A stretch of DNA of 64,000 nucleotides from Nostoc sp. ATCC 43529 (GTDB lineage: Bacteria; Cyanobacteriota; Cyanobacteriia; Cyanobacteriales; Nostocaceae). Position numbers and translations under genes: made by a program. The DNA is taken from contig LWTK01000050.1 in the NCBI GenBank assembly GCA_003326205.1, positions 1-64,000 of the forward strand. The letters are read 5' to 3'. Under the pieces are notes generated by a model. The model worked only from the letters and a program-made list of their open reading frames with translations. It was not told the origin of the DNA and searched no databases. This document shows, piece after piece, positions 36,032 through 44,332 of this stretch; position 1 is the first letter of the stretch; the number at the start of each line of letters is the position of its first letter.

Positions 36032-37876
36032 ATGCAGCAGTATTCAAGCTTACCAGAACAGAACTCACAGATAGATGCAACGCCAAAACTTTTGACAACA
36101 ATTCAACAAGTTCGCGCCGATTTGTGGCTGGAGAAAAGTTTAAACCAGTTGCAAAGTCGCCTTAATGATTGCCTGCTTTCTGCTTGTAATACTGTCTCAC
36201 AGTCGCTAGCCGCAGAAGCAGAAATTTTTCAAACTGCCATCGACGAGATTAACACTGCTGTGGACACCAGTCATGTGGCGTTCGTGCAGTTTGCCGTAGG
36301 TGTCGCTCTGCTTGAGCCACACCAAACATTTGCTACAGTTTGCTATGTTTCTCGTTCCCCATTTTCCGGCTCACAAGATCCGCTGTTGGAAGTAACTGTG
36401 ACAGCAGAAAAAAAGCTGCCATTGAGATTGCAACAAACCATAGAAATCAAAGATTTGCAGCAGCTTGAGAATCAACAAATACCGAATGCTTGGCGGTTAA
36501 CTGATGATTCTGGTGGTGTCATTGGCTGGCTAGTTATCGCTACGGTAGCGCTAGGGTCTGATTCTGGGCCACTCATCGCCTCGCAAGCCCAGCTGAGATC
36601 GCAATTCATGGCCAGGTCTGCGAAGCAGTGTAATACAGCTTTGCTGCAACTGAGGCACATACTATCTTGGCAACAACGATATGAACAGCTAAGTAGCTCT
36701 AATCAAGAATTGGAGCGCACTAATCAACTCAAAAATCAGTTTTTAGCAAACACCAGTCACGAAATTCGCACACCGCTAAGTTCGATTATCGGGTTTACTC
36801 ACTTGCTGTTAGCCCAAGGCTACGAACCTAGTAAAGAACGCCAGCAAGAGTATTTAAATATCATTCAGTCTAGCGGTAAGCACTTGCTAGCTCTGATTAA
36901 TGATATTTTAGACCTCTCTAAAATTGAAGCTAATCAACTAGAAGTACAGTGGGAAACAATAGATGTGCCTCTGCTGTGTAGCAATGTTTTGGCACTAGTG
37001 AAGGAAAAAGCCGCTAATAAAGGTTTGAAACTCGTCTTAGAACTCGACCCTGAAATCGCAACTTTAGTAGCCGATCCCTTACGACTCAAACAAATGCTGT
37101 TGAATTTACTCTTCAACGCTTTAAAGTTTACTAGCAAAGGCAGTGTTGGCTTACAGGTTGCTTGCAAAGGGTTATCTGTGCATTTTACAGTTTGGGATAC
37201 TGGTGCTGGTATATCCCCAGAAGACCAAGCTCTACTGTTTCATCCCTACTTCCAAATTGCTAACGCTGTAGCAGGTGTTGAAGGTACTGGTTTGGGTCTA
37301 ACAGTGACTCGCAAACTCGCGGAAATTCACGGTGGTTCGGTGAAAGTGGAATCGGAACTAGATCGGGGTTCACGTTTTACGCTGGTGCTTCCCCTGAAGA
37401 AAGCAGAGGAAGCAGAACAAGCAGGGGAAGCAAAGGAAACAGAGGAAGCAAAATCTTTTTCATCTGCTTTGGTTATGACTCCTAGTTTGTCTCCTCACAT
37501 ATTGCTGGTGGAAAATGACTTACCCAACGGCGATTTGATGCAAATTTATCTATCTAAATTGGGATATAAAGTGACTTGGGCTAAGAGTGCTGCAAAAATG
37601 TGGGAAGCCTTAACACAGCAAGAGCCAGCAGTAATTTTAATGGACGTTTACCTGCCAGATGGAAATGGTCTGAAGTTGGTGCAGGAACTACGAGAAAATC
37701 CTCAGTATCAAAATATTCCAGTGATTGCCCAAACAGCAATGGCGATGAAAGGCGATCGCGAAACTTGTCTTGCCTCTGGAGTAAATGATTATATTTCTAA
37801 ACCAATTGATTTACCACTTTTAGCTAGTTTGGTAGCTAAGTATAGTAAAGCACCAAAGTTGATTGATGGGGAGTAG
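36032..37876 (+). CDS. Hybrid histidine kinase with C-terminal receiver
   Basis: About 614 residues from the ATG at 36032 (an in-frame TTG lies 6 bases upstream). The N-terminal ~200 residues are an unrecognised sensor-like region with GAF-like features. A coiled coil leads into a HisKA domain with the acceptor His near 243 (ANTSHEIRTPLSS). An ATPase domain (NLLFNALKF, DTGAGI, GTGLGLTV), an Ala/Glu-rich linker and a receiver domain (VILMDVYLPDGNG, KPIDLPLL) follow. The HisKA type differs from the four EINNP kinases at 16-32 kb. No membrane helix. Confidence 0.9.
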   Translation: MQQYSSLPEQNSQIDATPKLLTTIQQVRADLWLEKSLNQLQSRLNDCLLSACNTVSQSLAAEAEIFQTAIDEINTAVDTSHVAFVQFAVGVALLEPHQTFATVCYVSRSPFSGSQDPLLEVTVTAEKKLPLRLQQTIEIKDLQQLENQQIPNAWRLTDDSGGVIGWLVIATVALGSDSGPLIASQAQLRSQFMARSAKQCNTALLQLRHILSWQQRYEQLSSSNQELERTNQLKNQFLANTSHEIRTPLSSIIGFTHLLLAQGYEPSKERQQEYLNIIQSSGKHLLALINDILDLSKIEANQLEVQWETIDVPLLCSNVLALVKEKAANKGLKLVLELDPEIATLVADPLRLKQMLLNLLFNALKFTSKGSVGLQVACKGLSVHFTVWDTGAGISPEDQALLFHPYFQIANAVAGVEGTGLGLTVTRKLAEIHGGSVKVESELDRGSRFTLVLPLKKAEEAEQAGEAKETEEAKSFSSALVMTPSLSPHILLVENDLPNGDLMQIYLSKLGYKVTWAKSAAKMWEALTQQEPAVILMDVYLPDGNGLKLVQELRENPQYQNIPVIAQTAMAMKGDRETCLASGVNDYISKPIDLPLLASLVAKYSKAPKLIDGE

Positions 37877-37956
37877 GAAGTGAGGAATGGGGAGATAAGA
37901 AGATGGGGAAGTGGGGAGACAAGGGGGACAAGGTAGCCATCTTTCTCTCTTGTCTC

Positions 37957-38036
37957 CCCATGCCCAATGCCCCATGCCCAATGCCCCATGCCCCATGCCC
38001 CATGCCCAATGCCCCATGCCCAATGCCCCATGCCCA
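37957..38036. repeat. CCCATGC/CCAATGC heptamer array
   Basis: About eleven consecutive seven-base units of the forms CCCATGC and CCAATGC, preceded by purine-rich units (37880-37930). The same family occurs at 34674-34734 and, inverted, at 49319-49410. Confidence 0.8.
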
Positions 38037-38095
38037 GTAACTAATGACTACAATAGGATTTGTTTGGTGGTATCAGGTTATGGCGGGGTTGATAA

Positions 38096-38926
38096 ATGAT
38101 GCTGACAGAAAAATTGGAGCAATTAAGAGCTTTATTTGAAGAAATGGAGCAGGCGTTAATTGCCTACTCTGGGGGCGTTGATAGCACTTTGGTTGCCAAA
38201 ATTGCTTATGATGTGTTAGGCGATCGCGCTTTGGCTGTGACTGCTGTTTCTCCTTCGCTGTTGCCAGAAGAGTTAGAAGACGCCAAAATTCAAGCAGCAA
38301 CTATTGGGATTCGTCATCAAATCGTCCAAACTCACGAGATGGAGAATCCCAATTACACCTCTAACCCAGTAAACCGCTGTTATTTTTGCAAAAGTGAATT
38401 GCACGACACTCTCAAACCTTTGGCTTTAGAGTTGGGTTATCCCTATGTTGTGGATGGGGTGAATGCCGATGATTTGCATGATTATCGCCCAGGAATTCAG
38501 GCGGCTAAAGAAAGAGGTGCGCGATCGCCTTTAGCAGAAGTGGGTGTGAGCAAAGTTGAAGTCCGGCAACTTTCGCAACAACTGAGTTTACCTTGGTGGG
38601 ATAAACCTGCTCAACCTTGTTTGAGTTCTCGTTTTCCCTACGGTGAAGAAATTACTGTAGCTAAGTTACAACGAGTTGGGAGAGCGGAAATTTTCTTAAG
38701 AAAGCTGGGTTGGCAGAATTTACGGGTGCGATCGCAAGGGGATACAGCACGCATTGAATTACTACCAGAACAAATTAAAGAGTTTGTATTAAAAACTGAT
38801 TTACAAATATTAGTTGACGCATTTCAAGATTTTGGATTTATTTACGTAACCTTGGATTTAGAAGGATATCGTAGCGGTAAGTTGAATCAAGTTTTAAATC
38901 GGGAAGTTGTGGGCGTTAAAGTCTAA
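38096..38926 (+). CDS. larE: LarE-type sulfur transferase (PP-loop ATPase)
   Basis: 276 residues. The PP-loop SGGVDS (25-30) adenylates the substrate. Cys175 in PAQPCLSSR matches the sacrificial cysteine (Cys176) of Lactiplantibacillus LarE, which donates its sulfur to the pincer nucleotide cofactor of lactate racemase. C95 and C98 (NRCYFCKSE) are also typical. larB, larC and larA are not in the window, so this copy is an orphan here. Two adjacent ATGs (38096, 38099) could start it. Confidence 0.88.
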   Translation: MMLTEKLEQLRALFEEMEQALIAYSGGVDSTLVAKIAYDVLGDRALAVTAVSPSLLPEELEDAKIQAATIGIRHQIVQTHEMENPNYTSNPVNRCYFCKSELHDTLKPLALELGYPYVVDGVNADDLHDYRPGIQAAKERGARSPLAEVGVSKVEVRQLSQQLSLPWWDKPAQPCLSSRFPYGEEITVAKLQRVGRAEIFLRKLGWQNLRVRSQGDTARIELLPEQIKEFVLKTDLQILVDAFQDFGFIYVTLDLEGYRSGKLNQVLNREVVGVKV

Positions 38927-39106
38927 GATTTTTTTAGCTTTTAGATACAGTTGTTTGTTATTCGGTCTCGACTCAACAAGGCTTTAGCTAGCATGTCCAA
39001 TTTCTGCTAGGTGATGAATCCGCTCCTTACTTTAAAGTGAAGTTGGCAACCTAGTCTAACTCAACGATCGCTACCAATGGATTGCATCAAGGAGAGAAGC
39101 GATCGC

Positions 39107-40192
39107 TTAATTCTTGCTTTGAGTCAGCCTGTATTCTATCTGCTGTAGTGCCGATTGCCACACATCATACCCTTCTTGGGACAGGTGCAAGCCGTCTGTG
39201 GTTAACTCTTGACGTAAATTGCCTTCCATATCCGAAAACCAACTATAGATATTGAGATAATTCGCGCCTTCTTCTTTGGCAATTTTAGCTAGTTGGGCAT
39301 TGATGTTACGAATGCGGCTATTGGAGAGTTTTGGTAAGCGAGTCGGCAAAATTGATTGGACAATAATTTGAGTTTGGGGGTGGTTCTGTCGTAAGCGGCG
39401 GACAATTCGGCGATAATTACTCAAAATTGCGCGATCGCTATCGCCTTTTCTTAAGTCGTTAATCCCAGCCATAATGTAAATTACATCCGGCCGGGTTGCT
39501 GAAAATGCCCCCAACCTCTTTAAAACGCCAGCGGAAGTATCTCCTGATATACCTTGATTCAGCCATAATTTCCCACTAGGTAATTTTTCTCTGGGAAACC
39601 ACATACTTAGGGAATCACCAACTAAAATACTCAGGTGATTTGTACCTTGGCCTTGAGCAATGGCTCTTGCTTCTAAAGCTAGTAAACTTTTCCAATCTTC
39701 ATAAGTTAGTTGACGCTTCTTGATTGACTCCCACAATGATTGCAAATTATCGCTATCCCCGCGTGTATAAATCTGACCTGTTTTCAGGGCTGCCAATCTT
39801 TGGTAGTAAAGTTGATTGCCAGATGTCAGTGAGAAAGTAGCTGCTTGGGTGCTGGAGTTGAGTGATGACTCTTTTGTGGATGACTCTTTGGTGGGAGTTG
39901 GTAATCCCTGGCTACTGAGTTCTGGTGATGAGGAATCAACACTTTTGATGTTTTGCTCACTTGCTTTTGACTGGGAACTTTCTGAGGCTTGCAGCACTTG
40001 TCCGCTGAGTTCTGGTAAGGAAAAATCGACCCTGTTAATAATTTTTGTACTGACTATTGTCGGGGAACCTTGTTTTAAATCCCAAATAAATCTAGAGTTT
40101 TCCGGCAGGACAATCGACAGGTGCGGAAGAGCCGATGCTGGTATTGCCAATCCTGTTAACAAGCCTGCTGCCAACAGATAAGGGTCCCTCAT
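39107..40192 (-). CDS. Secreted SGNH/GDSL esterase-lipase
   Basis: 361 residues. A short hydrophobic N-terminus (LLAAGLLTGLAIPASALP) suggests export. A Ser/Glu-rich linker follows to about 150, then an SGNH hydrolase domain with VGDSLS (nucleophile Ser), GISGDT, GINDLR and DGLHLS (catalytic Asp and His). The four blocks are complete, so it should be an active esterase or lysophospholipase-like enzyme of unknown substrate. It is alone on the minus strand. Confidence 0.88.
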   Translation of the reverse strand: MRDPYLLAAGLLTGLAIPASALPHLSIVLPENSRFIWDLKQGSPTIVSTKIINRVDFSLPELSGQVLQASESSQSKASEQNIKSVDSSSPELSSQGLPTPTKESSTKESSLNSSTQAATFSLTSGNQLYYQRLAALKTGQIYTRGDSDNLQSLWESIKKRQLTYEDWKSLLALEARAIAQGQGTNHLSILVGDSLSMWFPREKLPSGKLWLNQGISGDTSAGVLKRLGAFSATRPDVIYIMAGINDLRKGDSDRAILSNYRRIVRRLRQNHPQTQIIVQSILPTRLPKLSNSRIRNINAQLAKIAKEEGANYLNIYSWFSDMEGNLRQELTTDGLHLSQEGYDVWQSALQQIEYRLTQSKN

Positions 40193-40733
40193 CGCTTTGT
40201 CTCTCCTCTACTCACTGCTTTCTCCTATGACAGCATTAGCGGGCTGTATTCAGGATAATTTTACTTAGGTCAAATTATTATTCTTATTTACACTGTATAG
40301 TTCTGTAAAGCGTGTTTGCGAGATTATATTGGACAATTTACGATCTCTTTAAAGTAGGGTTTTCCCGGTGGTAGATGAGTCACATTTGTGAGAATACTTT
40401 TACTCAAGGGAAGATTTTCACCAACGGATGACTTACCACTAGTTGGTTGTGACAAATATTGCAAGTAGCTGCAAACTTGGCGATTGGTAGATGATTTTTG
40501 ACAATCTCAAGATAGAGGTTTTTGCTTTTGATGTTGCTAATATACGGAATAAGGATTTGATTTGAGTTTTTTTAGATTTCAGTAAGCTGTGGCGATACTC
40601 TTTGAGAGTCACTTCGTGAACGCATGAGAGTTTGATTAATCAAGAGGCGATGTCTAACTACAAGATGCAAAACCTCTAGGCTTTTTGATTTCTCATATGA
40701 AATTGAGCGGTGCAAATGCATCAGTTATCAAAT
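40193..40733. other. Intergenic region before the HTH gene
   Basis: 541 bases with no convincing frame. A dispersed-repeat-like patch (around CTTTGAGAGTCACTTCG, 40599-40625) is present. Promoters for both divergent neighbours must lie here but cannot be pinned. Confidence 0.3.
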
Positions 40734-40946
40734 ATGGGATTAGTAAGATTGAAGATCCGAGAATTAGCACAAGAGAAAGGATGGACACTCAAGGAAGTTT
40801 CTGACCGTTCTGGGGTAATTTACAGCACAGTCAGAAGTTATGCTCGTCGTCCAGCAATGACAACAGTTGACTTTACTGCCATCCATAAATTGGCTCGCAC
40901 CTTTGAGGTGACCATTGAGGACTTAGTGGAAATTTTAGAAGAATAG
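40734..40946 (+). CDS. Small XRE/Cro-type helix-turn-helix protein
   Basis: 70 residues from the ATG at 40734 (MGLVRLKIRELAQEKGWTLK); upstream in-frame GTG 40710 and ATG 40716 would add up to 8 residues. The HTH covers about 8-60 (TLKEVSDRSGVIYSTVRSYARRP..DFTAIHKLARTFEV). There is no extra domain. It could be a regulator or the antitoxin-like partner of something no longer present; no toxin gene is adjacent. Confidence 0.8.
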   Translation: MGLVRLKIRELAQEKGWTLKEVSDRSGVIYSTVRSYARRPAMTTVDFTAIHKLARTFEVTIEDLVEILEE

Positions 40947-41352
40947 CTGGTAAGTTATCTGTCTATGGTGTTGGTATAAAACCTCAATCAGCCAAATTCA
41001 GTTATAAATACTGAAGCTTCGAGAACTTGCTCAAAAAAAGTTATACCCTTAGTTACTTTGGCATAACTCTGGATTTAGCAATACCATTGTCAAATGCTAT
41101 ACTTTTGCTTTGCGTATGGCAAAAGTTAAATGGTTTTTAGGTTTGATGCTGCGATCGCAGATCGAACGAAAATTTTCTGAAGGTAGGATAATACTGTGTA
41201 CTTCTGTTGTAGTTCTCTATGTACAGAATTTCAAATTTATGTTTGCCTGTCGAAGTATGAGTTGAAACACATTTGAATTAAGTTTTAACTATAGAGAATA
41301 ACTTCATTGAAAGTGCTAAGATTTAGGCTGAATCATTAGTATTTTTTCCTCC
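40947..41352. other. Intergenic region between the two small DNA-binding-like genes
   Basis: 406 bases, no gene. It contains ATGCTATACTTTTGC-like A/T-rich promoter material near 41095-41110 and a HIP1-like GCGATCGCAGATCG at 41151-41164. Nothing more can be supported. Confidence 0.3.
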
Positions 41353-41547
41353 GTGGCTAGAGCTAGTACAGCGATTGGTGTTAGTCCCATTATTAAGGAG
41401 ATTGTGCAAAAACAGGCACATTCGACACGTTTAACCCTGAAAGAAGTTATTCTTATGGGTATGTTAGCGATTGATAAACTAGATGACCAAGGTCGTCAAG
41501 AGTTGGCAGATCAAGTTCATCAAATGCAAGTGAATGGAGAAATTTAA
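41353..41547 (+). CDS. Small uncharacterised protein, possibly ribbon-helix-helix-like
   Basis: 64 residues from the GTG at 41353 (MARASTAIGVSPIIKEIVQK), ending DQVHQMQVNGEI. The length and the order of a short strand-like start and two helices (SPIIKEIVQKQA; TLKEVILMGMLAIDKL) would suit a ribbon-helix-helix DNA-binding protein, but this is weak. TCCTCC upstream is not a Shine-Dalgarno. Function unknown. Confidence 0.55.
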   Translation: MARASTAIGVSPIIKEIVQKQAHSTRLTLKEVILMGMLAIDKLDDQGRQELADQVHQMQVNGEI

Positions 41548-41593
41548 GTGATTAACTATTATTTATGAGTTATAAACTTTAACTCTTCATTTT

Positions 41594-42526
41594 TCATTCG
41601 TGACTCTTCAGATAGTCTGAATCTTGAGTAAAACGATAACGGCTTCCCATTACATAATCCTCATTAATTTCAAAGGAAATCCATCGGCGTTGGAGATTCT
41701 GAGCAACAAAGCCAGTTGTATTAGAACCTGCAAATGGATCTAAAACCATGTCACCTTCATCAGTTAAAAATTTGATGAAGAACTCCCCGAATGCTTGAGG
41801 AAAACGTGCTGGATGGGGTCTAATTTTTGCTATTTTACAGCGTCGTAAATAAGAACTATTTGATTCAGTATTGGCAATTTCAAGCAAATTTGGTGGAATT
41901 GCGCCTTGATTATCTTTTTGAAATTTGTCAGAAATATCGTGTCCACTAGGACGTATTTTAGCCTGATAGCCATTTTTAAGTAATTGCTTCATACTTTGGC
42001 TATAGGGTTTTAAAACTTTTCTGTTGTCTGCTTTAGGATTTGGTGTCTTAGACAGCCACCAAACTGTATTTACTGAATCTTTGACACGAATGCGTCTAAT
42101 TGTCACCCATTCAGCAGGGGTTGGTAGTCGAGCCGGATTATAGTGATAGAATTCTTGAGCCAGAAAGAAACCTACTTCTTTACATAATCTAACTAAAAGT
42201 TCGTATTGATAGATACTTCGCACTGGATTGCCAGGTAAGTAAGCACCGCCTAAATCCAGTACAAATGAGCCATTATCTGCCAGTACTCTCTTAAATTCAT
42301 AGGCAAAAGGCAGAAACCACTCGATATATTTTTCAGCAGTTTCGTTACCGTATTCTTTTTTGCGTGTGAGAGCAAATGGCGGTGAGGTGAGAATTAAATT
42401 AATACTATTATCATCAATAAACTTAATCAGTTTCAGACTATCACCTAAATATACTGCTCCGTTTTGCTGAGTATAGTAGGGATTAAAAATTATTTCTTTT
42501 GCTGGCGTGATTGGTTCTTCTTGCAA
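41594..42526 (-). CDS. Solitary DNA methyltransferase (N4-cytosine/N6-adenine class)
   Basis: 310 residues. Catalytic motif IV TSPPF (47-51) precedes the SAM-binding motif DPFAGSNTTG (about 262-271), the beta-class order; an S-P-P motif favours N4-cytosine methylation. No restriction endonuclease is next to it, so it is an orphan. Nostoc carries conserved solitary methyltransferases, one of which modifies GGCC at N4-cytosine; this could be that enzyme, but the site is not readable from the sequence. It is followed at 42578 by cynS on the same strand, 51 bases upstream. Confidence 0.88.
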   Translation of the reverse strand: MQEEPITPAKEIIFNPYYTQQNGAVYLGDSLKLIKFIDDNSINLILTSPPFALTRKKEYGNETAEKYIEWFLPFAYEFKRVLADNGSFVLDLGGAYLPGNPVRSIYQYELLVRLCKEVGFFLAQEFYHYNPARLPTPAEWVTIRRIRVKDSVNTVWWLSKTPNPKADNRKVLKPYSQSMKQLLKNGYQAKIRPSGHDISDKFQKDNQGAIPPNLLEIANTESNSSYLRRCKIAKIRPHPARFPQAFGEFFIKFLTDEGDMVLDPFAGSNTTGFVAQNLQRRWISFEINEDYVMGSRYRFTQDSDYLKSHE

Positions 42527-42577
42527 GATTTATCAAGTTATCTCAGTTTTATAGTTATAACTTGTTTTATTGAAACA

Positions 42578-43018
42578 CTACCATTTTTTGTATGGTAGAA
42601 ATTTACCAGACATAACGATTTTAACGCGATCGCCTTTGGGGTCTTCTTCTTTCTCTACATCTAAAGTAAAGTCAATAGCGCTCATAATCCCATCGCCGAA
42701 TTTGTCCTGAATCACGGCTTTAATTGGGAATCCGTACACCTGCATGATTTCGTAGAAACGATAAATCAGTGGATCGGTTGGTACAACTGGGCCTAATCCT
42801 TTTACCGGATATTCTGTCAACTCGTTAATATAAATTGGAGGTAGTTCCAGTGCATCGATTAATAACTTGGCTTCTTCTGGGGAAGCACTAGCTTGACGGT
42901 AGATGACAGCAGCAATCCATACTTCATCGCGTCCGAGAATTTTTTCTAAATCGGCAAAGCTTAATCCTTTTTCTTGTTTTGCTGCTAATAGCTTTTGGGT
43001 AATTTCGGGAATGGACAC
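42578..43018 (-). CDS. cynS: Cyanate hydratase (cyanase)
   Basis: 146 residues. It converts cyanate and bicarbonate to CO2 and carbamate, which decays to ammonia. The active-site residues known from the E. coli enzyme (Arg96, Glu99, Ser122) appear here at R87, E90 and S113 with the same spacing. The N-terminal HTH-like domain is intact. It lies behind a large REP palindrome (43098-43157), and the methyltransferase gene follows on the same strand. Confidence 0.95.
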   Translation of the reverse strand: MSIPEITQKLLAAKQEKGLSFADLEKILGRDEVWIAAVIYRQASASPEEAKLLIDALELPPIYINELTEYPVKGLGPVVPTDPLIYRFYEIMQVYGFPIKAVIQDKFGDGIMSAIDFTLDVEKEEDPKGDRVKIVMSGKFLPYKKW

Positions 43019-43097
43019 GTGAGAACTCCTGTGGTGAAAATCTGTAAAGTTTGCTTTTTTAATTTTTTATATATACAAAAAAATATCGAATAATCTC

Positions 43098-43157
43098 TTG
43101 TGGGGTGGGCGTCTCGCCCGCCCATCATCAAGGGCGGGCAAGATGCCCACCCCACAA
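43098..43157. repeat. REP palindrome related to the RAYT element ends
   Basis: TTGTGGGGTGGGC plus GTCTCGCCCGCCC on one side and GGGCGGGCAAGATGCCCACC plus CCACAA on the other form an almost perfect 26-bp stem with an 8-base loop. The same sequence, as half sites, bounds the RAYT gene at 43662-43693 and 44217-44248. The surrounding 43019-43253 has no gene. Confidence 0.8.
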
Positions 43158-43253
43158 AACCATCAATATTATCCGGCATGTAATGTCAAGTCAGAGGTAG
43201 CCAGTATTTATATCAGCATAATATCAAAAATTGGGTACTTCGCATTAGTGTAA

Positions 43254-43655
43254 TACCGACAATGCTACAAAAAATTTTACCCTAAAAATTATAAAAATTA
43301 TTTGCTTTACATTTCTCGCGCTAAATTCCGAATCGAATTAGGGGATAATCAAGGAGCATTACAAGACTCCAACATAGCAATTAAACTCGCACCTGAATCT
43401 GATAGTGCTTATAACAATCGAGGTGTTGTTCGCTTCAATTCAGGTGATAAACAGGGAGCTTTACAAGACTATAATAAAGCGATTCAGTTAAATAGAAAAA
43501 ATGCTACTGCCTATTATAATCGAGCTGAGGTTCGCTATGGCTTAGGAGATAAGCAAGGTGCAATTAAAGATTGGCAGCTTGCTGCTAACCTTCATTTAGA
43601 ACAAGGGAATACAAAAAAATATGCAGAGGCAATAGAGAAAATTAATGGTATGTAA
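43254..43655 (+). pseudogene. N-terminally truncated TPR protein
   Basis: The frame opens after a stop at 43251 and has no ATG; the first possible start is a TTG at 43302. It encodes about three tetratricopeptide repeats (RAKFRIELGDNQGALQDSNI, AYNNRGVVRFNSGDKQGALQ, AYYNRAEVRYGLGDKQGAIK). Intact relatives have a signal peptide and more repeats, so this is probably the tail of a gene whose 5' part was lost, close to the inserted RAYT unit. Confidence 0.6.
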
Positions 43656-43661
43656 GGCTAA

Positions 43662-44248
43662 AAAGGGGCGGGCAAGATGCCCACCCCACAAGAGAGAATG
43701 TGATGATTGAGATTATTCAGGGAGTTGCCAAAAGAAGGGGTAATTTTCTGGTCTTGATGATAGCCCTGCTTTTACAGGATTTTGTCTGATATATTCCCAA
43801 TATTGTTGAAACTCTTCATCGTTCCTAACAATACGGTCATATCTTTCATCTTGCCAAACTGTTCCTATATGTTTCATTACTTTGGGAATTTGTTTAGCAC
43901 TATAACCTTTAATACTTTTCATAATGCTACTCAATGACCAAAACTCATTTTCTGACTTGAGTAATGGCTGAATGAGTAGATGCACATGATTTGTCATGAC
44001 TACAAATACAAATATTTGATATCTGTTTTTATCAAAAAACAAGCAAGAATTAAAAACTATTTCTCTAGCTTCTAGGCTAAGTTCTAACTTTTCCCAAGTA
44101 TTAAAAGTAATGAAATAAACAGCCCCATCTAACTCCCAATGAGGTAATCTTCTGTGAAAAATTTTCAACTTTGGCTCTTGCATTCAATATAATATTTCTA
44201 ATTTTTCTATAACTTTTCTTGTGGGGTGGGCATCTTGCCCGCCCCTTT
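43662..44248. mobile_element. RAYT/REP element with 32-bp perfect terminal inverted repeats
   Basis: The unit starts with AAAGGGGCGGGCAAGATGCC..ACAAGA (43662-43693) and ends with the exact reverse complement (44217-44248). One gene, a REP-associated tyrosine transposase, lies inside. Each end is half of the REP palindrome seen whole at 43098-43157. Confidence 0.8.
43713..44183 (-). CDS. REP-associated tyrosine transposase (RAYT, Y1/IS200-like)
   Basis: 156 residues. The metal-binding HUH motif is H66-V-H68 in VMTNHVHLLI; the nucleophilic tyrosine is probably Y94 in IKGYSAKQI. The C-terminal WQDERYDRIVRNDEEFQQYW..NPVKAGL stretch is characteristic of RAYTs. Such enzymes cut and rejoin REP palindromes as single strands and are thought to spread them. 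The REP sequences on both flanks and upstream of cynS are the likely substrates. Confidence 0.9.
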   Translation of the reverse strand: MQEPKLKIFHRRLPHWELDGAVYFITFNTWEKLELSLEAREIVFNSCLFFDKNRYQIFVFVVMTNHVHLLIQPLLKSENEFWSLSSIMKSIKGYSAKQIPKVMKHIGTVWQDERYDRIVRNDEEFQQYWEYIRQNPVKAGLSSRPENYPFFWQLPE

Positions 44249-44270
44249 CTCTATTTTTCCCACCCAAAAC

Positions 44271-44299
44271 AAAAAATCCCCCACCTTTCGGTAGGGGAC
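44271..44299 (-). terminator. psaB terminator
   Basis: On the minus strand TCCCCTACC and GGTGGGGGA pair around GAAA, one of them being a wobble, and TTTTTT follows (44276-44271). It lies about 35 bases beyond the psaB stop. Confidence 0.85.
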
Positions 44300-44332
44300 T
44301 TTTATTACTTATCTACAAAACTAGTAGCCAGA

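Noticed and set aside
33543..38036. CRISPR array
   Set aside because: The tandem repeats are contiguous heptamers without spacers, and no cas gene is present anywhere in the window.
37789..38099. Frames over the CCCATGC array before larE
   Set aside because: Same repeat artefact as above, on both strands.
41171..41240. LexA/SOS-like box near TGTACTTCTGTTGTAGTTCT
   Set aside because: Spacing and half-sites do not match the cyanobacterial RGTACN3DGTWC pattern.
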